Of a stretch of DNA of 55,148 bases, positions 44,706-55,148 are shown one piece after another. The DNA comes from Tepidiphilus sp. J10 (GTDB lineage Bacteria; Pseudomonadota; Gammaproteobacteria; Burkholderiales; Thiobacillaceae), in contig CAMDHJ010000005.1 in the NCBI GenBank assembly GCA_945897865.1, forward strand, positions 1 to 55,148, given 5' to 3'. The notes beneath the pieces were generated by a model. It saw nothing but the letters and a program-made list of their open reading frames with translations, was not told the origin of the DNA and did no database searches. Position numbers and translations under genes: made by a program. The first letter of the stretch is position 1. Each line of letters starts with the position of its first letter.

Positions 44706-45860
44706 TCACCAAGCTTGTGCGCCGAACATCATCTTGCGCGCGAACAGCGATTTCAGCGGCGGTGCCAGATCAAGCAGGAGCAAAGCCGCGCCGCGTGCGT
44801 GTTTGAGCAGGAAGCGGTCATTCGAGAAGGATTCGACCAGGATGTCAGTCATCAAGCTGCCACCGGCAATGTCGAACTGGCGGGTTTTCTCATAGCGCCG
44901 GGTAGCGGCGGCTTCTCCCAGTTGCAGGCGTGGCGTGTCGAGCAGGGTCTCGGCGAGTTTCCAGGCATCGCGCAGGCCGAGGTTGAAACCTTGTCCGGCG
45001 ACCGGGTGCAGCGTGTGCGCGGCGTTGCCGATGCGGACAATGCGCGGCGAAGTCGAGGCGGCGGCGAGCGCCAGTTTCAGCGGATAAGCGGCACGCCGGC
45101 TGGCGGAGAGAAACCGGCCTTGGCGATCACCGAATGCGGTTTGCAGCTGAGCCAGAAATGCTGCATCTGAAAGTGCCAGGCGATCTTCCAGTTGGGCATT
45201 CGGCGTGGTCCAGACCAGCGCGTAGTCTTCTCCCAGCGGCAACAGCGCAATCGGGCCGTCAGGCGTGAAGCGCTCGAAGGCGCGCTGCTTGTGCGGCAAT
45301 TCGGTTCGCACCGTGCAGATGACGGCGGATTGGCCGTAATCCTTGTCCTGGCGCATTGCCGCCGGCAGGCTTTTGCCGCCTTCAGATAGCACCACCAAGC
45401 CGGCGGTAAGCATTTCCTCGCCGCCGTTGTGCTGATAGCCGACCATGCCATAGCCGGCGGTTGCCTTGACGGCGGTGACGCGGGCGCCGGTCAGGATGGT
45501 CGCGCCACAATGGGTCATGCGCGCAGCCAGCGCGGCGTAAAGATCACCGTATTCCGCGACAAAACCGAGCGCCGGAGCGCCGACATCATCCGCGGTCAGG
45601 ATGGCGCTGCCGAGGCCGCCGCGTTGCGATACATGAATGCTTTCGATCGCGGTGGCCCGATCCGCGAGGGAATCCCAGACGCCGAGACGTTGCAAAATCA
45701 GATGCGCGCCTTGCGACAAGGCGAGCGCGCGCGGGTCAGGGGCGGACAATTGCTGGCGTGCTTCGAGGACGACAACGCTCAGCCCGGAACCTTCCAGGCC
45801 AACAGCCAGCGCAGCGCCGACCGGACCGCCGCCGACGATGGCGATATCAACGTGTTGCAT
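44706..45860 (-). CDS. ubiH: UbiH/UbiF/VisC-family ubiquinone-biosynthesis hydroxylase
   Basis: A 384-aa FAD-dependent monooxygenase. The N-terminal 'IAIVGGGPVGAALAVGL' binds FAD, and the C-terminal 'RIGNAAHTLHPVAGQGFNLG' is the family's G-D/N-A-A-H-x-x-x-P signature. The middle 'DYALVWTTPNAQLE' also fits. Such enzymes hydroxylate the ubiquinone ring. Which position this one acts on cannot be told, but location downstream of pepP parallels E. coli pepP-ubiH. It overlaps pepP by 14 nt. Coq7 in the same window would act later in the pathway. Confidence 0.87.
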   Translation of the reverse strand: MQHVDIAIVGGGPVGAALAVGLEGSGLSVVVLEARQQLSAPDPRALALSQGAHLILQRLGVWDSLADRATAIESIHVSQRGGLGSAILTADDVGAPALGFVAEYGDLYAALAARMTHCGATILTGARVTAVKATAGYGMVGYQHNGGEEMLTAGLVVLSEGGKSLPAAMRQDKDYGQSAVICTVRTELPHKQRAFERFTPDGPIALLPLGEDYALVWTTPNAQLEDRLALSDAAFLAQLQTAFGDRQGRFLSASRRAAYPLKLALAAASTSPRIVRIGNAAHTLHPVAGQGFNLGLRDAWKLAETLLDTPRLQLGEAAATRRYEKTRQFDIAGGSLMTDILVESFSNDRFLLKHARGAALLLLDLAPPLKSLFARKMMFGAQAW

Positions 45861-47184
45861 GGCGCATGACCTCTTCAATGTCGGCGATCGATTTGGGGGC
45901 GGCGGCCGTCAGCACGTGACAGCCATCCGGGGTGATCGCGACGTCGTCTTCGATGCGGATGCCGATGTTCCAGAACGCTTTCGGCACTTCTTCCGATGGG
46001 CGGATATACAGGCCAGGTTCAACGGTCAACGTCATGCCGGTTTGCAGTGCGCGCCATTCATTGTTGATCTTGTACTCGCCGACATCGTGCACATCGCGAC
46101 CCAGCCAGTGGCCGGTTTTGTGCATGTAGAAGGGTTTGTAGGCTTCCTGTTCGATTAAACCGTCGAGTTCGCCATCCAGCAGTTTCAGGTCGCGCAGGCC
46201 CTGGGTTAGGACGCGCAACGCGGTGTCATGTGGCGTATTCCAGGTGTTGCCGGGTTTCACCGCATCGATGGCGGCAAGTTGCGCGGCCAGCACGATTTCA
46301 TAGATGTCGCGTTGTGGCGCGCTGAAACGGCCATTGACCGGGAAGGTGCGGGTGATGTCGGCGGCGTAGCCGTGGTATTCGCCGGCGGCATCGATCAGCA
46401 GCAAATCACCGTCGTGCAGTGGTTGGTCATTGGCGATGTAATGCAGCACACAGGCATTGGCGCCGCCGGCAACGATCGAAGTGTAGGCGGGCGCCTGGCA
46501 GCCGCCTTTGCGGAAGTGGTAAAGCAGCTCGGCCTCGATTTCCCATTCGCCCATGCCGGGTTTGCAGAGGCGTTGCACAGCTAGATGGCCGGCGGCGGAA
46601 ATGTCGGCGGCGCGCTGCATCAGCGAGAGTTCGTGGGCGTCCTTGAACAGCCGCATTTCGTCGATGATCGCGCGCGCATCGAACAGGGCGGCGGGGGCGC
46701 TGACGCCGCTGCGGCCTTTTGCCCGCACCGCGTTCAGCCAACCCAGCATGCGCGCGTCCCAGTCTGCGTCAAAGCCGATGGCGTAATGCAGCGTCGGCTG
46801 GTTTTCCAGCAGTTTGGGCAGTTCTTCGTCGAGTTTGTCGTAGGCGAAGGTGGCATCGAAATGGAACTGTTCACGCGCCGCTTCCGGGCCGAAACGGAAG
46901 CCATCCCAGATTTCACGCTCCATGTCTTTCTCGCGGCAGAACAGGATGTGTTTGGGCGGATTTTTGTCAGCATCGCCGGCGATCAGGACCAGCACTGCTT
47001 CCGGCTCCGGGAAGGCGGTCAAGTAGTGGAAATGGCTGTCGTAGCGATACGGGAAATGCGCATCGCGGTTGCGTATGACTTCCGGCGCGGTGGCCAGAAT
47101 CATCACGCCAGTACCCATTTGTTCGATGACTCGCTCGCGGCGGGCGCGGTGGAGGGCGAGATCAGGCGTGAGATCAGCTTGCAT
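45847..47184 (-). CDS. pepP: Xaa-Pro aminopeptidase (PepP)
   Basis: PepP (445 aa) removes N-terminal residues before proline. The C-terminal pita-bread (M24) domain has the dinuclear metal ligands in 'DLLLIDAAGEYHGYAADITR' (two Asp), 'HKTGHWLGRDVHDVG' (His), 'TVEPGLYI' (Glu) and 'IRIEDDV' (Glu). The N-terminal domain contains 'RNRDAHFPYRYDSHFHYLTA', typical of bacterial PepP. It lies between murU (9 nt upstream) and ubiH (overlapping), the usual betaproteobacterial operon. Confidence 0.95.
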   Translation of the reverse strand: MQADLTPDLALHRARRERVIEQMGTGVMILATAPEVIRNRDAHFPYRYDSHFHYLTAFPEPEAVLVLIAGDADKNPPKHILFCREKDMEREIWDGFRFGPEAAREQFHFDATFAYDKLDEELPKLLENQPTLHYAIGFDADWDARMLGWLNAVRAKGRSGVSAPAALFDARAIIDEMRLFKDAHELSLMQRAADISAAGHLAVQRLCKPGMGEWEIEAELLYHFRKGGCQAPAYTSIVAGGANACVLHYIANDQPLHDGDLLLIDAAGEYHGYAADITRTFPVNGRFSAPQRDIYEIVLAAQLAAIDAVKPGNTWNTPHDTALRVLTQGLRDLKLLDGELDGLIEQEAYKPFYMHKTGHWLGRDVHDVGEYKINNEWRALQTGMTLTVEPGLYIRPSEEVPKAFWNIGIRIEDDVAITPDGCHVLTAAAPKSIADIEEVMRHATR

Positions 47185-47193
47185 GTTGGGCTC

Positions 47194-48965
<1,772 letters not shown>

Positions 48966-48972
48966 TCCCCCC

Positions 48973-51285
48973 ATGCCGCCCGCCGCGCCTCGTGCTGTTC
49001 CTCCCTTTGCGCGCCTGCTATTGCCCCTATGCCTGACGGCGGCCTGTATCGAAGCTTTTGCGGCGACAGGCGGCACCGAGCCGGGCGCACATCTCAAAAG
49101 CAGCGCTCACCTGACCCCCGCCAGCAAGACGGCACCCCGCGGCCCCACCGTTTTTGAAGCAGATCGCATCTCGGGGCATGAACAGCGCGAACTGGTTGCC
49201 GAAGGCAATGTGGAGATGCACAACGCGCGCGAACGCTTGCAGGCGGACTGGATTCGTTATGACATGGCTGCCGATGTTGCCGAAGCAACCGGAAATGTGG
49301 TGTTCATGCGCGACCAGGATCGAATCCAGGGCAGTCAGTTGAAACTGAAGCTTGCGGCAAGCCTTGGCGAGATGCAGGGTGTCCGCTTTCGGCTTCAAGG
49401 CCAAGATGCCATAGCAGCAGTACACGGTGAAGCAGAAAGCCTTGTTTTTGCTGGGCCGGATGTCTATCGGCTGAAAGCTTCCTCATATACCACCTGTGGA
49501 CCAGACGATCCCGACTGGGAACTGAAGATGGACGATCTTCAGCTCGATTTTGTTTCGAGCCTGGGATCCGCGCGCAAAGTGAAGGTGCATTTTCTGAATG
49601 TGCCGATCATCTATACGCCCTGGATCGATTTTGCGTTGGATGACCGGCGCAAGAATGGTTTTCTGTCGCCCTCCTATGGCGCTTCTGATGCACGCGGCCT
49701 GGAATTGTTGATGCCGTGGTACTGGAATATCGCGCCCAATCGCGATGCCACCATCACGCCGCGACTGATGACCAAGCGTGGTCTGCAGGTGGGAGGCGAA
49801 TTCCGCTATCTGGAACCGAAATACACGGGCGAAGTAGTGGGTGAATACCTGCCGAATGATCAGGTGGCCGGCAGCGACCGATATCGGATTCGTTTCAGCC
49901 ATCGACAGACATTCGATGCCAACTGGTCCGGGTCGATGGACTATGAAAATGTGTCCGACGACAGCTATTTTTCCAACCTTTCCAGTCAGGTCAACCTTAC
50001 TTCACAGGTTAATCTGGCGCGTCAAGCCAACTTGCATTACAACGGCGGCTGGTGGCAGGCGAACGGGTTGGTGCAGAGTTTCCAGACGTTGCAGGATCCT
50101 TCCGCCGCCTCGCCGGTGGTTGCACCTTACAGCCGGCTGCCGCAAGTGTCATTGAATGCATCGCGTGATATCAACTGGAGCAACAAGGGCGTTGTTCCAG
50201 GCGCAATTGCACCCGGCATGCGGTTTGATTTCAACAGTGATCTGGTTTATTTCGACCATCCCGGCGACAGCCGGGTCCAGGGCGCGCGGGTGCATGCAAA
50301 CCCCAGCCTGAGCTTTCCGATCCAAACGCCCTATTCGGTAGTGACGCCAAGGCTGGGCTGGTATCTCAGCCACTATGCGCTGGACGATTCCACCCTCAAC
50401 CTGCCGGATAGCCTGGGCAATACCGGTTTCTCCGATGCAACCCGCAGTCTGCCGATGTTCAGCCTGGACTCCAGCCTGGTGCTTGAGCGCGACTGGCATT
50501 TTCTTGGCAAGAACTACACCCAGACAATCGAACCACGTGCGTATTACGTTTATATCCCTTACAAAGACCAGTCAAAGATTCCTGTTTTTGACAGTAGTTC
50601 GCGAGATCTCTCACTGGATCAGTTATTCAGCGAGAACCAGTTCATTGGCGTAGACCGGATCAATGATGCGAATCAGCTGACCCTGGCGGTGACTTCGCGT
50701 GTGCTTGACCCGGATAGTGGCGCTGAACGATTGCAAGTCACGCTGGGGCAACGTTATTACTTTACTGATCAGCTGGTGACGCTATCTGGTTCGGCGAAGA
50801 CAGCAAAAACGACTGAACTGCTTGCGCAAGCCAGTGGTCAGATCAACTCCAGATTAAGATTGAACGCAGGCATTCAAGTTGATACCGGTGAGGGTGTCTT
50901 GACCAAGGCCAACGTCGGAGGCGCCTGGCGTTATGGCCCTGGACGTTTGTTCAACGCGGATTACCGCTATACCCGCGATTCCCTGGATCAGATTGATGTC
51001 TCTTTTCAGTGGCCGCTGGCGCCTAAATGGTTTGGTTTGGGGCGACTCAACTATTCGATCCGCGATTCGAGTCTGGTCGAAGGTCTGATTGGCTTTGAAT
51101 ACAACCCTGGCTGCTGGACGCTGCGCGGAGTCATGCAACAACTGGCGACGACGGAGGCGACAACCACCAGCGCCTTCTTCCTGCAACTCGAATTGCGTGG
51201 TCTGACCAAACTCGGCCCCAATCCGCTCGATGTCCTGAAACGGAGCATTACCGGCTATGCCCAAAGTAGCGAAATACCTGAATAA
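48973..51285 (+). CDS. lptD: LPS-assembly protein LptD
   Basis: LptD (770 aa) is the outer-membrane barrel that inserts lipopolysaccharide in the outer leaflet. After a signal peptide ('LLLPLCLTAACIEAFA') come the periplasmic OstA/beta-jellyroll domain (from about residue 60, 'VFEADRISGHEQRELVAEG') and the C-terminal barrel. Cys175 in 'YTTCGPDDPDW' and Cys714 in 'NPGCWTLRG' mark the conserved inter-domain disulfide partners; the paired second Cys of E. coli is not adjacent here. Start ATG 48973 gives a proper signal. It overlaps surA by 29 nt. Confidence 0.94.
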   Translation: MPPAAPRAVPPFARLLLPLCLTAACIEAFAATGGTEPGAHLKSSAHLTPASKTAPRGPTVFEADRISGHEQRELVAEGNVEMHNARERLQADWIRYDMAADVAEATGNVVFMRDQDRIQGSQLKLKLAASLGEMQGVRFRLQGQDAIAAVHGEAESLVFAGPDVYRLKASSYTTCGPDDPDWELKMDDLQLDFVSSLGSARKVKVHFLNVPIIYTPWIDFALDDRRKNGFLSPSYGASDARGLELLMPWYWNIAPNRDATITPRLMTKRGLQVGGEFRYLEPKYTGEVVGEYLPNDQVAGSDRYRIRFSHRQTFDANWSGSMDYENVSDDSYFSNLSSQVNLTSQVNLARQANLHYNGGWWQANGLVQSFQTLQDPSAASPVVAPYSRLPQVSLNASRDINWSNKGVVPGAIAPGMRFDFNSDLVYFDHPGDSRVQGARVHANPSLSFPIQTPYSVVTPRLGWYLSHYALDDSTLNLPDSLGNTGFSDATRSLPMFSLDSSLVLERDWHFLGKNYTQTIEPRAYYVYIPYKDQSKIPVFDSSSRDLSLDQLFSENQFIGVDRINDANQLTLAVTSRVLDPDSGAERLQVTLGQRYYFTDQLVTLSGSAKTAKTTELLAQASGQINSRLRLNAGIQVDTGEGVLTKANVGGAWRYGPGRLFNADYRYTRDSLDQIDVSFQWPLAPKWFGLGRLNYSIRDSSLVEGLIGFEYNPGCWTLRGVMQQLATTEATTTSAFFLQLELRGLTKLGPNPLDVLKRSITGYAQSSEIPE

Positions 51286-52582
51286 GTCGCGGCGTGTCGC
51301 GGCAAAAATCCTGCTTGCTGTTGGCTGCACTATCGCCTGGCAAGGTGGTGCCAGTGCCGAACCAATAGAAATCGATCGTGTCGTCGCAGTGGTTAATACT
51401 GCGGTGATTACAGAGTATGAACTGAAGGCCAGGGTAGAGCGGGCCATGGCTCAACTTGCGGGTCAAAAGACGGCGCAGCCACCACGTCACCTGCTGGAAA
51501 AACGGTTGCTTGAGCGCATGATTACCGAAAAGGCGCTGCTGCAGGTGGCGGAAGACACCAATATCCGATTTGATGGTTTGGCGCTCGATCGCGCCGTCGC
51601 GCGCATTGCTCAGAACAGCAAGATGACGCCGGATGGCTTCCGTAAAGCCCTGGAAGCGGAAGGTACCGACTTCAACGAGTTTCGTGAACAGATTCGCACC
51701 GAGATGGCGATTGCGCGCTTGAAAGAACGCGAAGTCGATAACCGGCTGGTGATTACCGATGCCGAAATCGACAACTTTCTGGCCAATGCTTCGCAAGTCA
51801 AGGACCAGGTTGATGAGTTCAGGCTTGCCCATATCCTGGTGTTGACCCCTGAAGGTGCGAGCCCGGAAAAATTGGCCGAACTGAAGGAAAAAGCCGAAAA
51901 AGCGCTGCAGGAACTCAAGGCCGGGGTGGATTTTGTTCAGGTTTCAGCGGCCTATTCCGACACCCAGAACGCGGTGCAGGGCGGTCTGCTTGGTTGGCGC
52001 AACGAAGGTCAGTTGCCCGGCCTGTATTCCACCGCACTGCGTGACATGAACGCAGGAGACTTTTCGCCGGTACTGAAGAGCGGCAATGGTTACCACATTC
52101 TCAAGTTGCTCGATAAACGCGGCAAGAATGTACAAACCGTGATCAAACAAACGCATGCCCGCCACATTCTGGTCAAAACCAACGAAGTGGTGAACGACAG
52201 CGATGCCAGGAATCGTCTGCTGCAACTGAAAGAACGCGTCGAGAACGGTGCGGACTTTGCCGAGTTGGCCAAGTTGCATTCCGATGACCTTTCCGCCAGT
52301 CGCGGTGGTGACCTCAACTGGCTCAACCCAGGCGATACCGTGCCCGAGTTCGAACGCACGATGGACAGCCTGCAACCGAATGAACTTTCCGCGCCAGTGC
52401 AATCCACGTTTGGCTGGCACCTGATTCAAGTGCTGGAACGGCGCGATCAGGATGTCACCGAAGAACGCAAGCGGCTGGAGGCGCGGCGTGCCATCCGCGA
52501 GCGCAAGTCGGAAGAAGCGTTTGAAGATTGGGTACGTCAGGCGCGCGACCGGGCTTATGTTGAATATCGTCTGGAAGAATAA
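51257..52582 (+). CDS. surA: Periplasmic chaperone/peptidyl-prolyl isomerase SurA
   Basis: SurA (441 aa) escorts unfolded outer-membrane proteins such as LptD to the BAM complex. A signal peptide ends near residue 35. The N-terminal chaperone domain has 'IDRVVAVVNTAVITEYEL', and two parvulin domains follow at 'FRLAHILVLTPEG' (about 188-290) and 'THARHILVKTNEV' (about 299-405). The C-terminal helix completes the chaperone module. The start lies inside the lptD 3' end, a coupled lptD-surA arrangement. The usual pdxA and rsmA genes do not follow. Confidence 0.95.
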   Translation: MPKVAKYLNKSRRVAAKILLAVGCTIAWQGGASAEPIEIDRVVAVVNTAVITEYELKARVERAMAQLAGQKTAQPPRHLLEKRLLERMITEKALLQVAEDTNIRFDGLALDRAVARIAQNSKMTPDGFRKALEAEGTDFNEFREQIRTEMAIARLKEREVDNRLVITDAEIDNFLANASQVKDQVDEFRLAHILVLTPEGASPEKLAELKEKAEKALQELKAGVDFVQVSAAYSDTQNAVQGGLLGWRNEGQLPGLYSTALRDMNAGDFSPVLKSGNGYHILKLLDKRGKNVQTVIKQTHARHILVKTNEVVNDSDARNRLLQLKERVENGADFAELAKLHSDDLSASRGGDLNWLNPGDTVPEFERTMDSLQPNELSAPVQSTFGWHLIQVLERRDQDVTEERKRLEARRAIRERKSEEAFEDWVRQARDRAYVEYRLEE

Positions 52583-52591
52583 AGCTGGCCG

Positions 52592-53764
52592 ATGACGATT
52601 GAAGCCAGCCTGATCTGGCAAAGTCCGCAAGCCAGCCACTGCGACCGTTTGCTGGTCGCGGACAGTGCGTTGCTTGCCGATGGTCGTTGGGCGCGGGCGG
52701 CGGAACAGGTGCGCGGGTTGGATGTAAGCAATGACGCCAGCGCCGAACTCGATGCCGCAGCCTGGTTGCAGCCCGCCGGACAGCCGATCGCTGAGATCCC
52801 AGTTGGCGAATTTCGATTAGCGGCTGCTTTTCCTGTCCCAGGCCGTTTCTATCCGCGCTCGGCTTTCCGCAGCCTGGCGCAGAACCCGCGCGACATGCGC
52901 GCCGCGTGGCTGCTAGAAGTGACTGCGGCCACGTTGCGCGTCGATGCCAACCATCCTTTGTCCCCCTACGGCGCCAAACTGAGGTTCGGCAATCAACCGA
53001 ATGAACCGACGCGTGGCGTGCGCATGGTCGAGTTGTTCGATGGTCCCGGCATGCAGGTGCCGGCACAATCGGTCGAAACAACCTACTTGCAGCCGCACGG
53101 CATGCTGCGGCAGGACGCAACAGCGGACTCGGTGTTCTACACCAGACCACGGATGACGCATCATCTCGATGCCACCTGCCGCGCCGCAATAGGCGATCTC
53201 TACGCCCGCTTCCTGCAGCCTGGCATGCGCGTACTCGATTTGATGAGCAGTTGGGTATCGCATCTGCCGGACTCGCCGGCCGCCTTACAGGTCAGCGGCC
53301 TTGGCATGAACGCGGAAGAACTGGCTGCGAACCCGCGTTTGTCCGAGCTGCTAGTGCAAGACCTCAATCAAAACGTCGAACTACCCTGGCCCGATGCGGT
53401 GTTTGACGTCGTGGTCTGCACCGCTTCCATTGAATACCTGCTCGACCCGGCAGCGGTGATGGCACAGGTTCGGCGCGTGCTGAAACCCAGTGGCATGTTC
53501 ATCGTGACCTTCTCCGACCGCTGGTTTCCCTCCAAAGCGATACAGGTCTGGAGCGAACTGCACCCGTTCGAACGACTGGGCATGGTCGTCGGCCTGCTGC
53601 GCGACGCCGGATTCAGCGCATTGCATAGCGAAACCCGGCGCGGCCTGAAGCGGCCGGAGGACGACAAATATATCAACCAGCGACTCTACGCTGATCCCCT
53701 GTTTGCCGCCTGGGGACAGGTTCAGGTTGCTTTACCGATCTCGTCGCCAAGGCACGAAACCTAG
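52592..53764 (+). CDS. Class I SAM methyltransferase with atypical motif I and SlyD-like segment
   Basis: A 390-aa protein. The C-terminal half is a class I methyltransferase: 'MRVLDLMSSWVSHLPD' at motif I (Met-Ser-Ser-Trp instead of a Gly-rich loop), 'VFDVVVCTASIEYLLDP' at motif IV and 'RVLKPSGMFIVTFSDRWFP' after it. This is the pattern of a conserved bacterial and plastid-type family of unknown substrate. The N-terminal half contains 'LEVTAATLRVDANHPLS', close to the D-x-N-H-P-L segment of SlyD-type FKBP isomerases, so it may be a fusion or a remnant. It starts 9 nt after surA. Function unknown. Confidence 0.75.
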   Translation: MTIEASLIWQSPQASHCDRLLVADSALLADGRWARAAEQVRGLDVSNDASAELDAAAWLQPAGQPIAEIPVGEFRLAAAFPVPGRFYPRSAFRSLAQNPRDMRAAWLLEVTAATLRVDANHPLSPYGAKLRFGNQPNEPTRGVRMVELFDGPGMQVPAQSVETTYLQPHGMLRQDATADSVFYTRPRMTHHLDATCRAAIGDLYARFLQPGMRVLDLMSSWVSHLPDSPAALQVSGLGMNAEELAANPRLSELLVQDLNQNVELPWPDAVFDVVVCTASIEYLLDPAAVMAQVRRVLKPSGMFIVTFSDRWFPSKAIQVWSELHPFERLGMVVGLLRDAGFSALHSETRRGLKRPEDDKYINQRLYADPLFAAWGQVQVALPISSPRHET

Positions 53765-53813
53765 GCAGCCTATAAGCAATAGCGAGGCGACGGAGTGTTT
53801 TTCAAAAGCGCTG

Positions 53814-55016
53814 TTAAGGCAGCGGCCAGTGCGTATAAAGCACACGCGTAGCGCCATCGTTGCCGCGCTCGATCCAGGCCAGATGCAAATTGCCGGCGGC
53901 ATCCAATGCAATCACCGGATCGCTTTGCTGACCAGGGCCTGACGCCTCCGGCAAGGTGAAGTTTTCGCTGTAGCTTTGACTTGCGTCCGCCGCCGTCAGC
54001 CGAGTCAGCCAGATATCCGCCGAACCGTCGCGATCATCATCCCAGGCCAGCACCAGATCGCCGCGCGCATTGCCTGCCGCCGCCACATGCCATTGCGCGA
54101 TGGCATCGCCAAAGCTGTCCTGCGCTTTCTGGTCCTTCTCAAAGCGCAGGCTGTCCTTGCCGGAGAGCGCGGCATAAACGTCATAACCGGAGAGGAAATC
54201 GCGCTTATCCAGCCAGGCCGCCGCGACGCGCTTGCCAAATGTGGCCAGCGCCGGTCGCATTGCCCCGGTGCCGCGACCGAGATCGCCTGCCTGCTTGCCA
54301 GTCGGATTGCCGCTGATACGGGCTGGCGAAGACCAGATTATTGCGGCCGGGTCGCTGCTACTACTGCCGTAGATCACGGTATGTCCATGTCGGCGGTCTT
54401 CCCAGGCCAGCATCAGGCCGGAGGCGCTGGCGGCAAGAACCGGGAAGATTTGATCGTCACTCGCCGCCTTCATATCGACTGGATACGCCACGCCAGCGCG
54501 AACCCGTCCGCCCTCGCTATGCAACCGGGCATGAAACACACGGCGCCAGCGGCCATCCGGCGCGCTCCAGGCGGCATGCGCGCCAAATTCTGGATGCTGG
54601 ATCAGCGTGCCATGACCACCGCTTGCGGCCAGCCGGGTAGGCTGGCCAGGTCCGGCGCTATCGGCGATGGCGGTATGCACTCCGCCGACATCCTCCCAGA
54701 TCAGCAAAAAGCGGTCAGCATCGAACGCAGCAATGGCCGGTTCGAAACACTCACCTTGACCAAATGGAAACTCGCGAAACCCATTCTCGCCACCGCCTTT
54801 CAGCGCCAGAAAACAACCTGGTGCACCGCTGCGGTTGTCCTCCCAGACCAGCGCCACACTCGCGCTGGAGACTGCCAGGTGGTTGCGGCCGGAAGCATCC
54901 AAGTGATGAAAAACGCCAGCTTTGGCAGCGGCAATTTCGTTGACGCCCTGCATGCTGTGCGCCGGCAAGCCGACGCAAAACAGCATACTGAAAAAATATG
55001 CGCGCGCCATGTTCAT
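53814..55016 (-). CDS. Secreted propeller-like repeat protein
   Basis: A 400-aa exported protein with signal peptide ('MARAYFFSMLFCVGLPAHS', cleavage near residue 21). At least six repeats share a strand ending in Trp plus an acidic turn: 'ALVWEDNRSG', 'LLIWEDVGG', 'LMLAWEDRRHG', 'AAAWLDKRDF', 'LVLAWDDDRDGS' and 'LHLAWIERGNDG'. This pacing resembles BNR/Asp-box beta-propellers such as sialidase-like domains. No catalytic residues can be assigned. Its ATG overlaps the thioredoxin-like stop (ATGA), so the two are co-translated. Likely periplasmic or extracellular binding protein; function unknown. Confidence 0.72.
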   Translation of the reverse strand: MNMARAYFFSMLFCVGLPAHSMQGVNEIAAAKAGVFHHLDASGRNHLAVSSASVALVWEDNRSGAPGCFLALKGGGENGFREFPFGQGECFEPAIAAFDADRFLLIWEDVGGVHTAIADSAGPGQPTRLAASGGHGTLIQHPEFGAHAAWSAPDGRWRRVFHARLHSEGGRVRAGVAYPVDMKAASDDQIFPVLAASASGLMLAWEDRRHGHTVIYGSSSSDPAAIIWSSPARISGNPTGKQAGDLGRGTGAMRPALATFGKRVAAAWLDKRDFLSGYDVYAALSGKDSLRFEKDQKAQDSFGDAIAQWHVAAAGNARGDLVLAWDDDRDGSADIWLTRLTAADASQSYSENFTLPEASGPGQQSDPVIALDAAGNLHLAWIERGNDGATRVLYTHWPLP

Positions 55017-55148
55017 GGCTTGCTGGCCAGAAACTCAAGCAAGGTCTGCTTCTGATAATGGCCGCCGCGCACATAGCGGTCGTAAGCCTTGAAATCATCA
55101 ACCGTCTTGAAGCCAGGAATCTTGGCAACAACCTTGCCTTCTGGCGTC
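55013..55148 (-). CDS. Thioredoxin-like protein, 3' end only
   Basis: The last 44 codons of a minus-strand gene cut by the window edge. The end contains 'TPEGKVVAKIPGFKTVDDF', then 'KAYDRYVRGGHYQK' and 'LLEFLASKP'. This matches the C-terminal part of SoxW/DsbD-like thioredoxin-fold proteins, which have a '...G-K-x-V-A-x-x-x-G-F...' strand followed by a helix ending 'Y-V-x-x-G-x-Y'. The active-site CxxC would lie outside the window. It overlaps the propeller-like gene by 4 nt. Confidence 0.6.
   Translation of the reverse strand, partial: TPEGKVVAKIPGFKTVDDFKAYDRYVRGGHYQKQTLLEFLASKP

Overview
The window reads as ordinary, densely packed chromosome of a Gram-negative betaproteobacterium, most likely a sulfur-oxidising member of the Nitrosomonadales (Sulfuricella/Gallionella/Thiobacillus-like). 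This placement is inference. It rests on a ubiquinone pathway (Coq7, UbiH-type hydroxylase), the fur-bamE-dapB and amgK-murU-pepP-ubiH / lptD-surA neighbourhoods, flavocytochrome c sulfide dehydrogenase genes (fccAB plus a second fccB), and a YeeE/YedE sulfur-transport pair. I see no rRNA, tRNA, CRISPR array, prophage or intact transposase.

Layout. 1-4.5 kb: ratA-rnfH, a small lipoprotein, and guaB-guaA (GMP synthesis). 4.5-5.05 kb: a gene-free stretch with the guaA terminator, a fragment of an IS1634-type transposase and half of a REP-like repeat. 5-8.1 kb (minus): Rieske oxygenase, DUF455, VanZ-like and nitroreductase genes. 8.1-11.6 kb: a MITE-like element, a small membrane protein, a CRP-type regulator with a GTG start, and a secreted DUF11 protein. 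11.7-16.9 kb: CDP-alcohol phosphatidyltransferase, ylqF, a FAH-fold enzyme, slyX, a TauE/SafE permease, coq7, DUF2322 and an SCP2-like exported protein. 17.2-18.3 kb (minus): the YeeE/YedE pair. 18.3-21.3 kb (minus): a four-gene MCE/Mla-type lipid-transport operon whose ATPase-like subunit lacks a P-loop and seems to start at CTG. 21.4-28.3 kb (plus): two SH3b paralogues, an M48 protease, an HD-GYP protein, a CHASE2 adenylate cyclase and a class II cAMP phosphodiesterase. 28.4-30 kb (minus): fccA-fccB. 30.2-36.8 kb: hemH, hrcA, nadK, recN, fur, bamE, dapB. 36.8-41.2 kb: an overlapping cassette of PstS-like binding protein, outer-membrane barrel and sensory GGDEF/EAL protein. 41.3-44.6 kb: htpG behind a sigma32-like promoter, and the second fccB. 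44.7-49 kb (minus): ubiH, pepP, murU, amgK. 49-53.8 kb (plus): lptD, surA and a methyltransferase. 53.8 kb to the end (minus): a secreted propeller-like protein and the 3' end of a thioredoxin-like gene.

How it fits together. Much of the window is housekeeping and envelope work (LptD, SurA, BamE, MCE transport, MurU/AmgK recycling). The accessory themes are sulfide oxidation to cytochrome c, and second-messenger control. A cAMP synthase, a cAMP hydrolase, a CRP-like receptor and two c-di-GMP phosphodiesterase-type proteins all lie within about 32 kb. The most unusual observations are the degenerate, CTG-initiated ABC ATPase in the MCE operon, the cAMP make-and-break pair downstream of an HD-GYP gene, the translationally coupled binding protein/barrel/PDE cassette, the two Fcc flavoproteins that both keep the key cysteines, and period-7 tandem repeats with different unit sequences in three intergenic regions. 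I found no clearly new defence or mobile system.
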